From NCBI GenBank assembly GCA_025964575.1, contig JAOPYO010000460.1:1-32604 (forward strand): 32,604 bases of DNA, read 5' to 3'. A program made the position numbers and the translations under genes. Origin of the DNA: Actinomycetes bacterium. GTDB taxonomy: Bacteria; Actinomycetota; Actinomycetes; Streptosporangiales; Streptosporangiaceae. Within the stretch, counting starts at the first letter, position 1. The number at the start of each line of letters is the position of its first letter. Under the pieces are notes generated by a model. The model searched no databases. It saw nothing but the letters and a program-made list of their open reading frames with translations, and had not been told where the DNA came from. Shown one piece after another: positions 15,971 to 24,274 of the stretch.

Positions 15971-16136
15971 AGTTAAATGGGTTAGACCCTCAGATGTCAA
16001 GTTCGAGCGCCCGGACGCGCCGCCCGATCGACGCACACGACGCCCCACCCGCGCCAGCGGCGACCCTATAGCGGTCCATCGCTATCCTCATTTATGGATT
16101 CATGTCCCATATGCCTCGTAAGGGAGCAGCAGTCAC

Positions 16137-16640
16137 ATGCGTAAGAGCCTCATAGCGGGAGCGCTCGCGGCCTCCATGGCGGCGCCCATCCTCGTCACCG
16201 CCGCTCCCGCGTCGGCGGCCACCTGGCAGCAGTGCAACAACACGGTGAAGAGGAACATCTCTCTGCCGGGCTTTGCCGACATCTCGGTGTCGGTCAAGCT
16301 GTGTGTGCAGCGGCTGAGCAGCACGCGCGTCCGCGTCTACCCCACCGTCTCGTGGGGCAGTTATCTCACCAAGAACCGAAAGCGCTTCAACTCGTTCAGC
16401 ATCTATGTCGAGGTCCGGCGCTACGGCGTGACGAAGGCGCACGCGAACTACACGAAGCTGGCGAAGGAGATGAACGCCCACGGCAAGGGCTCAGACAACC
16501 TGCTCTTCACGGACGCGACCGGCAATGCAGCCAAGGTCAGGGGCCTCTGGAATGCCTACGCCCAGCTGAAATACGACGTCGCCAATGACGGCAAGCCTTC
16601 CACCACCTGGACGCTCATACCGACCAATGCGGTCAGCTGA
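16137..16640 (+). CDS. Secreted protein of unknown function
   Basis: 167 residues with a clear signal peptide: MRKSLIAGALAASMAAPILV followed by TAAPASAA, cleavage likely after residue 27. The mature part is about 140 residues, basic, with two cysteines (WQQCNNTVK and VKLCVQRL) that could form a disulfide. A beta-rich pattern follows (VRVYPTVSWGSYL, FSIYVEVRRYGV), ending TTWTLIPTNAVS. I do not recognise the family. AAGGGAG lies about ten bases before the ATG at 16137. A strong hairpin follows the stop by 20 bases, so it is probably a single-gene transcript. Confidence 0.75.
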   Translation: MRKSLIAGALAASMAAPILVTAAPASAATWQQCNNTVKRNISLPGFADISVSVKLCVQRLSSTRVRVYPTVSWGSYLTKNRKRFNSFSIYVEVRRYGVTKAHANYTKLAKEMNAHGKGSDNLLFTDATGNAAKVRGLWNAYAQLKYDVANDGKPSTTWTLIPTNAVS

Positions 16641-16659
16641 CACCACCGACCACGAAAGG

Positions 16660-16697
16660 AACCGTGCTGCAAGATCACGAGATCTTGCAGCACGGTT
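16660..16697 (+). terminator. Strong hairpin terminator
   Basis: AACCGTGCTGCAAGATC (16660-16676) pairs perfectly over 17 bp with 16681-16697, around the loop ACGA. It starts 20 bases after the stop of the secreted-protein gene and is followed by CTC rather than a long T run. The symmetry would also allow it to stop transcription from the other side. Confidence 0.8.
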
Positions 16698-16781
16698 CTC
16701 ACGGCGGCGTGCGGAGTTCGCGACCAAGTCGCCATGCTGACGTCCTGGCCTCGCTGACCCTTCGCGAGGTCGACGGAGGGA

Positions 16782-16910
16782 TCAGGGGTGCTGGAAGGTG
16801 ACCTCCGGGTTGGCCGGTGATGGTCCGTCGAGCAGCGGCTGGCGCTTGCCCTTCAGGTGCAGGTCGAAGAAGGCACCGACGTAGCTACCCGACAGATGCG
16901 ACTGCCCATG
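16782..16910 (-). pseudogene. C-terminal remnant of an alpha/beta hydrolase
   Basis: The minus-strand reading SYVGAFFDLHLKGKRQPLLD, then GPSPANPEVTFQHP and a stop, matches the usual C-terminal end of actinobacterial dienelactone-hydrolase or lipase-like alpha/beta hydrolases (helix with FFDxHLKG, then LLDGPSxxxPEV). Upstream, the frame continues only into unrelated sequence and then the NlpC/P60 gene; the nucleophile elbow and core are absent. The rest of 16641-16983 contains the terminator and nothing else recognisable. It looks like a decayed fragment. Confidence 0.5.
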
Positions 16911-16983
16911 GCGTGATCGGAACACCCGCCACAGCACCGAGCCTTCAAAGTCCTGCAGCCGCAGACGAGCCAGGCGCCTTGAC

Positions 16984-17994
16984 TTACCCGGTGATTCGTC
17001 CCCCACCTTTGAAGTTCTGGCGGTAGGAACCCTTGGTGATATCGGAGATCTTGACCACGTCACCGGTCTGCGGGGCCTGGATCATCATGCCGTTACCGAC
17101 GTACATCCCGACGTGGTGGATGGTGGGGTAGAAGAAGACCAGGTCACCGGGCTGCAGATTGGCGAAGGAGATCCGGCTGCCGGAGGTGAAGGAGTACTGC
17201 GCCTGGCTGGTACGCGGGATCGACACCCCGGCCGACTGCCACGCCCGCAACAGGAGCCCGGAGCAGTCGTACGACGACGGCCCGGTGCCTCCGTAGCGAT
17301 ACGGGTAGCCGAGCTTGGAGAACGCGAACTCCAGAGCCTTGAGCGCCTTGCCGGTGGCCGGGCCGATATAGGGCTGAGGCTTGCTGTCGCCGTCCTTCGG
17401 GATCCCACCGGCGGCCGCGACCGCCTTCATCTGCTGAGCGATGTCCTTGTCGAGCTGGATCTTCTGGGCGCGAAGTGAGGCCAGCGTGCGGTTGACATCG
17501 GTCAGGGCCTGCTGGGCCTGGCCGTGCGCGAACTCCAGGCGCTGAGACGAGGATACGAACTGGCTCAGTTGCGAACTACGGTCCGTCGAGAGCTTGGTGA
17601 AGATCGAGACCTGGTCCAGCGCGGTCGTGACGTCCTGAGCGGAGAGCAACGACTCGACCGCACCCGGATCGCCGGCCTTGTAGGCCGAGGCCGCCATCTG
17701 AGCCACTGACGCGTGCAGCTTCTGATAAGTCGCCTGCTCGACCGCCACAGATTTCTGCATCGTCGCCAGCTTGCGCCTGGACTCGGCCAGCGTCACCTGA
17801 GCCTTGTCGTAGTTCTGCACGAGCACGCCGACCTGATTGTTGAGCTGGTCCAGCTTGTGCTTCGCAGCCGCCAGCGACGGCTTCGGCTTCGCTGCGGCCG
17901 GTCCCGCCACGGCCGGCAGCGCCAGAAGCGTCGCAATGGTGATGCCTACGGCCGTCAGTGCCCGGCGTTTGACTGCGCTGCCTGCGGTGGCCAC
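16984..17994 (-). CDS. NlpC/P60 family peptidoglycan endopeptidase with coiled-coil N-domain
   Basis: 336 residues. A signal peptide (about 1-35, LTAVGITIATLLALPAVAGP then AAA) exports it. Residues 40-195 are an alpha-helical coiled coil rich in Gln, Lys and Ala, similar to RipA-like autoinhibitory domains. The catalytic domain (about 217-336) has YRYGGTGPSSYDCSGLLLRA with nucleophile Cys244, His294 in HHVGMYVG, and Gln306 at the usual third position (IQAP). It would cleave stem peptides, probably in growth, division or germination. The start is a GTG at 17994; the frame extends to 18105 but that part is riboswitch leader. A c-di-AMP riboswitch precedes it. Confidence 0.92.
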   Translation of the reverse strand: MATAGSAVKRRALTAVGITIATLLALPAVAGPAAAKPKPSLAAAKHKLDQLNNQVGVLVQNYDKAQVTLAESRRKLATMQKSVAVEQATYQKLHASVAQMAASAYKAGDPGAVESLLSAQDVTTALDQVSIFTKLSTDRSSQLSQFVSSSQRLEFAHGQAQQALTDVNRTLASLRAQKIQLDKDIAQQMKAVAAAGGIPKDGDSKPQPYIGPATGKALKALEFAFSKLGYPYRYGGTGPSSYDCSGLLLRAWQSAGVSIPRTSQAQYSFTSGSRISFANLQPGDLVFFYPTIHHVGMYVGNGMMIQAPQTGDVVKISDITKGSYRQNFKGGGRITG

Positions 17995-18020
17995 GTTTGT
18001 GGCACGCCCCTCTCTTCCAC

Positions 18021-18165
18021 GGCCGCCTACCGGGTTAGCTGACGGATTCGGGCGAGGAAGCCGCGCCCTACAGTGCTCCGGGACTGACCGGAGGCACCGA
18101 TTCACCCCAGGGAAGAGTGGTTCCCCGGCTCCCTCGTCTGCCGGCGCACGCTGGGGGCGGCGGCC
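18021..18165 (-). promoter_or_regulatory. c-di-AMP (ydaO-yuaA) riboswitch
   Basis: In the 5' leader of the NlpC/P60 gene. The minus strand carries the conserved blocks of the actinobacterial ydaO class: GAGCCGGGGAACCA, GGGGTGAATCGG, and near the 3' side CCCGAATCCGTCAGCTAACC followed by GGTAGGC. GGCCGCC (from 18165) can pair with GGCGGCC (18027-18021) to close P1. These switches usually turn off expression of wall hydrolases and ion transporters when c-di-AMP is high. Order and spacing fit; limits are approximate. Confidence 0.88.
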
Positions 18166-18242
18166 TGCAGGTGTCGGAACTCGGCGGGAGTCCGATCGCC
18201 GCCACCGTGCGGGGGCTGGGAAGCGACCGTGCTCAGCGCATG

Positions 18243-18272
18243 AGATTAGCCCTCAGAACACCCGTGTCACAA
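18243..18272 (-). promoter_or_regulatory. Candidate vegetative promoter of the NlpC/P60 transcript
   Basis: On the minus strand TTGTGA (18272-18267) and TAATCT (18248-18243) are separated by 18 bases. A start near 18236 would give a leader of about 240 nt containing the riboswitch. The -35 overlaps the shared palindrome at 18265-18280. Confidence 0.45.
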
Positions 18273-18280
18273 CTGTTACA
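18265..18280. promoter_or_regulatory. Palindrome between divergent arcA and NlpC/P60 promoters
   Basis: TGTCACAACTGTTACA is an inverted repeat (TGTCAC/GTTACA, one mismatch). It lies 13 bases upstream of the arcA -10 and covers the NlpC/P60 -35. The form resembles Crp/Fnr-type sites; the regulator is unknown. Confidence 0.4.
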
Positions 18281-18292
18281 TCAGGATCTCGG

Positions 18293-18305
18293 TAAATTGT
18301 GGTGT
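18293..18305 (+). promoter_or_regulatory. -10 element for a leaderless arginine deiminase mRNA
   Basis: TAAATT (18293-18298) ends seven bases before the GTG at 18306, the spacing expected when transcription starts at the first base of the start codon. No Shine-Dalgarno is present before the GTG. Confidence 0.55.
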
Positions 18306-19511
18306 GTGGCATATCAGCACGATGTACGAAGCGAAGTCGGACAACTCCGGACCGTACTCCTCCATAGGCCGGGAGCGGAGCTCAAAAGGCTCACTCCGCG
18401 CAACAACGACAAGCTGCTCTTCGATGGCATCCCCTGGGTCGGCCGGGCACAGGAGGAGCACGACGCGTTCGCGCAGGCATTGCGGGATCGCGACGTAGAG
18501 GTGCTGTACATGGGTGAGCTGCTGCAGGACGTGCTGGAGTACGAGTCCGCGCGCGACGAGGCGCTCGCCGGGGTGCTGGACGACCACCGGCTGGGCGACC
18601 AGCTCCGCCTGGCGGTGGCCGACCACCTGGGCGGCCTCCACCCCGAGGATCTCGCGCATGTCCTCATCGGCGGCCTGGCGCACGAGGAGCTCAAACCGGG
18701 CCACGGACTGGTGTACGAGCTGATGGACCGGCACGATTTCATCGTCGATCCGCTGCCGAACCTGCTGTTCACCCGGGACTCCAGTGCCTGGATCGGGGAT
18801 CGGGTGGCGGTGACCAGTCTGGCGATGCCGGCGCGGCGGCGAGAGACGGCACTGACCGAGCTGATCTACACCCATCATCCGCGGTTCGCCGGGGTGCGGA
18901 CCGTGTATGAGCGGGCGCTGGAACATGTCGAGGGTGGTGACGTCCTGCTGCTCGCGCCGGGCGTGATCGCGGTCGGGACCGGAGAGCGTACGACTCCGGC
19001 GGGCGTCGAGCGGCTGGCCAGGCGGGTGTTCACGGCTGGGATGGCGCACACGGTGCTGGCCGTGCCCATCGCCCAGGATCGGGCGACCATGCATCTGGAC
19101 ACCGTGTGCACCATGGTCGACGCCGACACCGTCGTGATGTATCCAGCGGTGGCGGACTCGCTGACCGCCTACGCGGTGACCTCGGCCAACGAGGATCTGC
19201 TGGTAGCCCCGTCCCGGCCGTTCCTGGAGGCGGCCGCGTCCGCGATGGGCATCGAGCGGCTGAAGGTGATCGACACCGGACTCGATCCGGTGACCGCCGA
19301 GCGTGAGCAGTGGGATGACGGCAACAACACCCTGGCGGTGGGGCCGCGGCTGGCAGTGGCGTACGAGCGGAACATCGAGACCAACGCACGGCTGGAGGCG
19401 GAGGGCATCGAGGTGATCCGGATCAAGGGGAGTGAACTCGGCAGCGGCCGTGGCGGCCCACGCTGCATGTCCTGCCCGATCCTGCGAGAGCCCTTGGCTC
19501 AGTCTCTTTGA
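18306..19511 (+). CDS. arcA: Arginine deiminase
   Basis: Hydrolyses arginine to citrulline and ammonia in the cytoplasm. The 401-residue length matches the family. Catalytic residues are visible: Asp158 in [12 protein letters not shown], Glu209 in VEGGDV, His263 and Asp265 in [11 protein letters not shown], and Cys387 in [29 protein letters not shown] is the typical N-terminus. The frame is open from 18117, but the upstream part is antisense to the riboswitch leader; GTG at 18306 fits homologues and a leaderless promoter. arcB, arcC and arcD are not next to it, so this is a solitary deiminase gene, as in many actinobacteria where acid resistance or arginine turnover is suggested. Confidence 0.95.
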   Translation: MAYQHDVRSEVGQLRTVLLHRPGAELKRLTPRNNDKLLFDGIPWVGRAQEEHDAFAQALRDRDVEVLYMGELLQDVLEYESARDEALAGVLDDHRLGDQLRLAVADHLGGLHPEDLAHVLIGGLAHEELKPGHGLVYELMDRHDFIVDPLPNLLFTRDSSAWIGDRVAVTSLAMPARRRETALTELIYTHHPRFAGVRTVYERALEHVEGGDVLLLAPGVIAVGTGERTTPAGVERLARRVFTAGMAHTVLAVPIAQDRATMHLDTVCTMVDADTVVMYPAVADSLTAYAVTSANEDLLVAPSRPFLEAAASAMGIERLKVIDTGLDPVTAEREQWDDGNNTLAVGPRLAVAYERNIETNARLEAEGIEVIRIKGSELGSGRGGPRCMSCPILREPLAQSL

Positions 19512-19528
19512 GACACGTGCTCTTGGAC

Positions 19529-19572
19529 GCTCAGGCGCTGCCGACGGGGGCGCGACAGCGCCCGAGCTGAGG
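19529..19572. terminator. Bidirectional hairpin between convergent genes
   Basis: GGGCGC-GACA-GCGCCC (19548-19563) is a perfect hairpin, and the outer GCTCAG and CTGAGG blocks on its two sides can extend it. It lies in the 67 bases between the arcA stop and the stop of the convergent RsbW-like gene. Confidence 0.45.
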
Positions 19573-19578
19573 CCGACC

Positions 19579-20076
19579 TTAGCGGGTGCCGTTGAGCAGG
19601 TTTACGGTGGGGGTACCCGATACGTCCGGCATGACGGAGATCACGGTCTGCGGGGTCACCGCATTACCCAGCGGAAGCGGTGTGGCAGGCTGCGGAACCC
19701 GCACGATGGCCCAGACGGTGGTTCCGCCGCCGTTCTCGTGGTGGACGCCCCAGCATTCGGCGAGGGTCTCGACGATGGCGAGGCCACGCCCGCCCAGCGA
19801 CGAGAGGGTGGGGCTGCTGCGGCGCGGCTCGGTGGTGGCCCCGCCGTCACTGACGGCGACCTCGATGGCGTCACCGTGCCGGGACCAGGCCACCCGGATC
19901 TCACCGGTGTCCAGCGGCCGGGCATGGCGCAGCGCGTTGCTCAGCAGCTCACTGATGATGACCGTCGCGTCGTCGACGACCGCCTCGAGGGTCCCAGATG
20001 AGAGCAAGTCGGCGATGAGGTGCCTTCGGGCGACCGCGACGCTGGACGTCGCGTGCGGCAGCAGTACGACGCTCAC
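19579..20076 (-). CDS. RsbW/SpoIIAB-like ATP-binding protein (HATPase_c_2)
   Basis: 165 residues. The GHKL ATPase fold is shown by the N-box SELLSNALRHA, the G1 box VSDGGATTEP and the G2 box GGRGLAIVETLAECWG. Such small stand-alone ATPases act as anti-sigma factor serine kinases in partner-switching, or are actinobacterial regulators of unknown target. The C-terminal 35 residues (TPLPLGNAVTPQTVISVMPD) are an extension. GTG at 20076 has GGAGGT five bases upstream, a strong ribosome binding site. It is transcribed alone, convergent with arcA. Confidence 0.85.
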   Translation of the reverse strand: MSVVLLPHATSSVAVARRHLIADLLSSGTLEAVVDDATVIISELLSNALRHARPLDTGEIRVAWSRHGDAIEVAVSDGGATTEPRRSSPTLSSLGGRGLAIVETLAECWGVHHENGGGTTVWAIVRVPQPATPLPLGNAVTPQTVISVMPDVSGTPTVNLLNGTR

Positions 20077-20148
20077 CCCTCACCTCCCTGCCGGTTCTCG
20101 CGCCCGGACGGAACTCTTTCACTTCTCGTACGACCGAAATGCCCAGTT

Positions 20149-20177
20149 ACGGTAGACCAGAAACCCGACCGGATCAA
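20149..20177 (-). promoter_or_regulatory. Candidate promoter of the RsbW-like gene
   Basis: On the minus strand TTGATC (20177-20172) and TACCGT (20154-20149) are 17 bases apart, a housekeeping-type arrangement. The leader would be about 65 nt. The remainder of the 283-base gap 20077-20359 shows no gene. Confidence 0.4.
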
Positions 20178-20359
20178 CCCGTCATCTACACAACGAGTGA
20201 CTGACCATGCGGTCACGGCCAACCACCCCCGAAAGTGGCCCGAAGCGGACGGTTAAGATCTATCCGCTGAGCGTCGAATTACTCCTGTGGCGAGGGTTTC
20301 GTCCGTCACATCGAAACCAGCGAATCTCATACTCTGTCACTCTGCGTACACGACGCAGC

Positions 20360-22231
20360 TCAGCGTTGGGCGGTATGACCGATCCGCGGCAGCACCAGCC
20401 GCATGCACGTGCCACCACGCGGACGGGAATGCGCGGATATATCGCCATGTTGTGCTCGCGCCAGCTGTTTCACGATGTAGAGGCCGAGCCCGACTCCGCC
20501 GAAGCGACGGCGGTCCCCCGCCTCCCCCTGCACGAACCTCTCGAAGATCCGCTGGTGATCGCCGGGTGCGATGCCGACCCCTTCGTCCTCCACGGTCACC
20601 ACGAGGTCGAGCCCCTCGGTGAAGGCCCGCACCGACACCGTGCCGCCGTCGGGCGAATACTTGAAGGCGTTCTCGAGCAGCTGACCCATGATGATGTCGG
20701 TGGCCATTGAGTCCCCGCTCACCACAGGCAGCTCCGGCTCGACCCACAGCTCCACGCAGTGCTTGTCGGACAGCGACCGAAACGCGGTCACCGCACCCTC
20801 AAGCAGCCTGCCCAGCTCGAACGTTTCGATCGTCACGGTGAGTTCGTCGGCCCCCGCACGGGAGCCCAGCAACAGGTGCTCGACCAACCGCCCGAGCGAT
20901 CTCGCCCGCTCCGCGATGGTCGCCACAGCGTTGCGCCGGTCCCCGTCGCTCAGTTTGTCCCACCTGTTCACCAGGGTGCTGGCGAAGCCCTGCACGACCG
21001 TGATCGGGGTGCGCAGCTCGTGGCTGGTGGTCGCCAGGAACAGGTCCTTGGCCACCTCCAGTGCCTTGGCCTCGCTGACATCGCGGAAGTCGATGACCAG
21101 CTCCTCGGTCTCCTCGATCTCCGCGCAGAGCACGTTGAGCCAGAGTCCCGGCTTGAACTCGAAGGTCAGCACTTCGCCGGGCTCCGGCTGCGAGAACGGC
21201 AGCGCCCGTCCGATCGCCGCCGCGGCCGATACCCCGGTGAGCGCATGCGCCGCCGGGTTCCAGCGCTGGACGAGTCCCTCGTGGTCCAAAACGGCGATTC
21301 CGTCGGCGCTGGCGTCGATGACCGCCCGCTCGTGCGCGCGCTGCCGTACGGCCTCGCTGTACTGCACAGCGTTGCTGACGGCGACCCCTGCATGGCCCGC
21401 GAGCAGCTCCAGTAGCTCCAGCTCGACATGGGTGACCTTACGGCCGGAGAACAGGGCGTACAGCGCGCCATAGGGTTTGTTCTGCACATAGGACAGGCCC
21501 AGGGCGATGGTGTGCAGTCCGTCCAACTCGGCCCAGATCAGATCGTCGAGCCGCTGTTTCCCCGTGGCCAGCATGACGGTCTTGCCCGAGCGCAGGATCT
21601 CTCCCACCAGGCTGGGGTGCAGCTCAGCGACGGTGTCCCGCATGTGCTCGGGCAACCCGCGCAGGCTGACCAGCCGCAGCGTGTTCTTCTCCGCGTCGAT
21701 CCGGACGAATCCGCCGGCGTCCGCGCCGGTCAGCTCGATGAGCGCTCCGGTGATCCGGTCGAGTACGGTGCCCAGATCCAGCTCGGCGTTGAGATCGGCG
21801 ACGATGTCGTTGAGTCTGCGGACCAGACGGGCCCGTTCGTTCATGTGATGCTGGACGATCTCGTCCTCTTCGACCGGGTGGAAGACGCTCACCCAGCCGA
21901 GCAGCCGGCCCTGCGGGTCCTGCAGCATGCTCGTATCGATCCGTACATCCACCAGCCGACCGTTGCGGTGGAACCGCCGGGTCGCGATCGAGATCTGGCC
22001 GCCCTCCCGGATCCGCTCCTGCACCGCGTTGTGCTCGGCCTTGAGCTCGGCCGGCACGATCGGCGGGATCTTGCCCAGCACCTCGCCGGCCGACCAGCCG
22101 AACATCCGCTCCGCCGCGGGATTCCATACGGTCACCGCGAGCTGATCGTCGACGGCCACGATCGCGTCCGCCGCGCACTCGATCACTGCACGGACGATGG
22201 GGTCGTGGACGTCTTCTTGCACGCCTGTCAT
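20360..22231 (-). CDS. Soluble PAS-GAF-PAS sensor histidine kinase
   Basis: 623 residues, no membrane helix. Domain order: PAS (about 10-122, ADAIVAVDDQLAVTVWNPAA), a linker helix, GAF (about 150-292, GLSYVQNKPYGALYALFSG), a second PAS (about 300-390, ASADGIAVLDHEGLVQRWNP), HisKA with TTSHELRTPITVVQGFAS (His404), and HATPase (about 500-615) with QLLENAFKYSP, DEGVGIAPGD, FGGVGLGLYIVKQLA. It is a complete orthodox kinase sensing an internal signal, for example redox, light or a small ligand. No response regulator is adjacent, so it is an orphan. ATG at 22231. Confidence 0.92.
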   Translation of the reverse strand: MTGVQEDVHDPIVRAVIECAADAIVAVDDQLAVTVWNPAAERMFGWSAGEVLGKIPPIVPAELKAEHNAVQERIREGGQISIATRRFHRNGRLVDVRIDTSMLQDPQGRLLGWVSVFHPVEEDEIVQHHMNERARLVRRLNDIVADLNAELDLGTVLDRITGALIELTGADAGGFVRIDAEKNTLRLVSLRGLPEHMRDTVAELHPSLVGEILRSGKTVMLATGKQRLDDLIWAELDGLHTIALGLSYVQNKPYGALYALFSGRKVTHVELELLELLAGHAGVAVSNAVQYSEAVRQRAHERAVIDASADGIAVLDHEGLVQRWNPAAHALTGVSAAAAIGRALPFSQPEPGEVLTFEFKPGLWLNVLCAEIEETEELVIDFRDVSEAKALEVAKDLFLATTSHELRTPITVVQGFASTLVNRWDKLSDGDRRNAVATIAERARSLGRLVEHLLLGSRAGADELTVTIETFELGRLLEGAVTAFRSLSDKHCVELWVEPELPVVSGDSMATDIIMGQLLENAFKYSPDGGTVSVRAFTEGLDLVVTVEDEGVGIAPGDHQRIFERFVQGEAGDRRRFGGVGLGLYIVKQLARAQHGDISAHSRPRGGTCMRLVLPRIGHTAQR

Positions 22232-22367
22232 CGTGCCACCGGATCTTGCGCCCCGACGCCCGAAGCGCCACGGAATGTTTCCCCCGCCCTCACCAGCGGT
22301 TTCCGTAGGATCGCCACATCCTCCCCTCCGCGATCATTGGTCGTGCCGGAGGGCCCCTGGGCGTCTG

Positions 22368-23723
22368 TCAGCGCTCGGACCTGCGACGGGCGAGGATTCC
22401 GATCACGAAGGCGGCGAGCACCGCGACCGCGAAGGACAGCAGCGAGGCGCTCATCCAGTCCGCCGGAGTGAAGTGCACCCAGCCCTGCACCTTGGTCCAG
22501 CCGGTGCTCCACCAGCCGATGTCGCTCGGGCGGATCAGCTGGTAGGTGGCGAAGCCGATCACCCAGGCGGCGATCATTCCCCAGCGGGACGGGGCGGTGC
22601 GGCCCAGGTTCCATTCGCGGCCGCGGCCGAGCAGGAAGAACGCGGCCACCAGGACCCCCAGCATCGGCACGAACACCGAGCCGATCAATCCCAGGAAGCC
22701 GAAGTAGCTGTTCATGTCCTTGAGCGTCAGGGCCGCACCGGTGATCAGAGCACCGAGGCCGATGGTGAGGATCCGCCGGTCCCACCGCGGGAACAGGTTC
22801 TGGACCGAGACAGCGGTGGAGTAGACGTTGGCGAACGACTGGTCCACCTCACGCAGCACGAAGATGCCGAGGAAGACGGCGCCCAGTGCCACGTGCAGGA
22901 ACGGCGTGTAGAGGTTGTCGGTGGTGGCCAGCGCCAGCGCGAAGAGCCCGAGGACATAGGCCACGATCTGGGTCACCGAGTAGGCCACACTGGCCGCCCC
23001 GAACGCCGCCCTCGTCGAACGGGAGTGCCGGGTGTAGTCGGCGGCCACCGGTACCCAGGAGATCGACACGGCCAGCGCCGCATCGGCCCCGACCCAGAAC
23101 TTGTTCCACGAGCCCTGGCCCAGGTCAGGCAGTCCCTGGCGGAGGAACTGAACATAGAAGTAGCCGAGCGAGATCACGACCGCGACGGTCACGAACCTGC
23201 GCAGCAGCCGCACGGAACCGAGCGGCCAGATCGTCAGTAGCGTGGTCAGCAGACCGGCCATGATCACGAACAGCCAGCGCGGGCCGTGCAGCCAGGCGGG
23301 GCCTACGGCGAAGACCTCCTTGGCCGCTCCCGCGATGGTGATCAGCTCGAAGGTGCCCCAGCCGACGAGCTGGGCGATGTTGAGCGCCGTCGGGACGTAC
23401 GACAGTCGCGCGCCGAACAGCCCGCGCAGCAGCACCATGGCGGGCGCGCCGGTGCGTGCGCCGGGCACCGCGGCCAAGCCCAGCATCAGCCCGCCGACCA
23501 CCGTGCCGACGATCATCGCGACGATGCCTGCCTCGATCGACAGCTGCGCCTTTCCATTGCCGTCGGGCGCCAGCACTGTGTACGCGCCCGTGAAGGCCAG
23601 CAGGCTGACCCCGAGGTTGGCCCAGAAGGCGCTCTGGTCCCAGAAGCTGAGGACCTTGGGGGCAGGTTCCTCGAGGGTGTACGGAACCTCGTTGACTGGA
23701 CGATCGTGGACGACGGGCGTCAC
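22368..23723 (-). CDS. cytX: NCS1-family transporter, CytX-like hydroxymethylpyrimidine permease
   Basis: 451 residues with twelve predicted helices. Family features include SFWDQSAFWANLGVSLLAF near the start, GARTGAPAMVLLRGLFGA, and SWVPVAADYTRHSRS in the sixth-helix region, typical of the NCS1 cytosine/allantoin/thiamin-precursor carriers. A TPP riboswitch lies directly upstream. This argues that the substrate is a thiamin precursor such as 4-amino-5-hydroxymethyl-2-methylpyrimidine, rather than cytosine. GTG at 23723 is preceded by GGGAG from the 3' end of the riboswitch. TenA is encoded 2.2 kb away. Confidence 0.88.
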   Translation of the reverse strand: MTPVVHDRPVNEVPYTLEEPAPKVLSFWDQSAFWANLGVSLLAFTGAYTVLAPDGNGKAQLSIEAGIVAMIVGTVVGGLMLGLAAVPGARTGAPAMVLLRGLFGARLSYVPTALNIAQLVGWGTFELITIAGAAKEVFAVGPAWLHGPRWLFVIMAGLLTTLLTIWPLGSVRLLRRFVTVAVVISLGYFYVQFLRQGLPDLGQGSWNKFWVGADAALAVSISWVPVAADYTRHSRSTRAAFGAASVAYSVTQIVAYVLGLFALALATTDNLYTPFLHVALGAVFLGIFVLREVDQSFANVYSTAVSVQNLFPRWDRRILTIGLGALITGAALTLKDMNSYFGFLGLIGSVFVPMLGVLVAAFFLLGRGREWNLGRTAPSRWGMIAAWVIGFATYQLIRPSDIGWWSTGWTKVQGWVHFTPADWMSASLLSFAVAVLAAFVIGILARRRSER

Positions 23724-23729
23724 AAAACA

Positions 23730-23822
23730 CGCTCCCTACGCCGGCATTACCCGGACAGGTTCATGCGGTCGGCGGCGCCATGACAGCCGCCCTCTCAGCC
23801 CGGTTCAGCCCGAGCTCCCGCG
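23730..23822 (-). promoter_or_regulatory. TPP riboswitch (THI element)
   Basis: The minus strand reads CGCGGGAGCTCGGGCTGAAC, then GGGCTGAGAGGGCGGCTG (with the conserved CTGAGA), then the GACCGCATGAACCTGTCCGG block and GGTAATGCCGGCGTAGGGA. These are the invariant parts of the thiamin pyrophosphate aptamer in the correct order. The 3' end GTAGGGAGCG supplies the ribosome binding site of the transporter gene, so translation control by sequestering it is likely. Confidence 0.93.
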
Positions 23823-23892
23823 GTGATTCAGTTAGTTAGACGGACAAATCGTACAGCCCATGCAGGGACCAGCCCAGCGCCAGCGGTTCCGA

Positions 23893-24228
23893 TTAGGCCA
23901 CGAAGGGCGCGGAATCGGAGTCGTTGACCAACGGACGGCCCGCCTCGGCCCAGCGCTTCATGCCACCGTCCACGTTGTGGGCCTGCCAGCCCGCATTGTT
24001 GAGCGCGGCGGTCACCTGCGCGGACCGTGCACCTGATCGGCAAATGACATAGACGTCGCGTTCCCGTGGGACCTCGGCCGCGCGGTCGCTCAGCTCACCC
24101 ATCGGGATGTGCACGGCTGTGGGGGCGTGTCCCGCCTCCCATTCGTCGGGTTGGCGCACGTCGAGCAGGTACGCCTCCTCCGGCACCTCAGCCGCATCGA
24201 TGGCCGGAACGTCTTCCCCGAAAATCAT
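23893..24228 (-). CDS. Single-domain rhodanese-like protein
   Basis: 111 residues. AYLLDVRQPDEWEAGHAPTA and VHIPMGEL are the standard rhodanese opening, and the active loop is VYVICRSGARSAQ with Cys63 as the persulfide-forming residue. NVDGGMKRWAEAGRPL closes the domain. A six-residue active loop (CRSGAR) is the sulfurtransferase type rather than the Cdc25-phosphatase type. It may move sulfur in the cell; a link to thiamin metabolism is suggested only by nearby genes. ATG at 24228; a GTG one codon earlier is possible. It diverges from the lipoprotein gene. Confidence 0.9.
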   Translation of the reverse strand: MIFGEDVPAIDAAEVPEEAYLLDVRQPDEWEAGHAPTAVHIPMGELSDRAAEVPRERDVYVICRSGARSAQVTAALNNAGWQAHNVDGGMKRWAEAGRPLVNDSDSAPFVA

Positions 24229-24274
24229 CACGAACCCATGGAACCGCGTGAGACCCTGCCACGTCGAATCGCGT

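Noticed and set aside
18117..18305. N-terminal extension of the arginine deiminase frame
   Set aside because: It overlaps the riboswitch leader on the other strand and does not match the family's N-terminus; GTG 18306 has a suitable -10.
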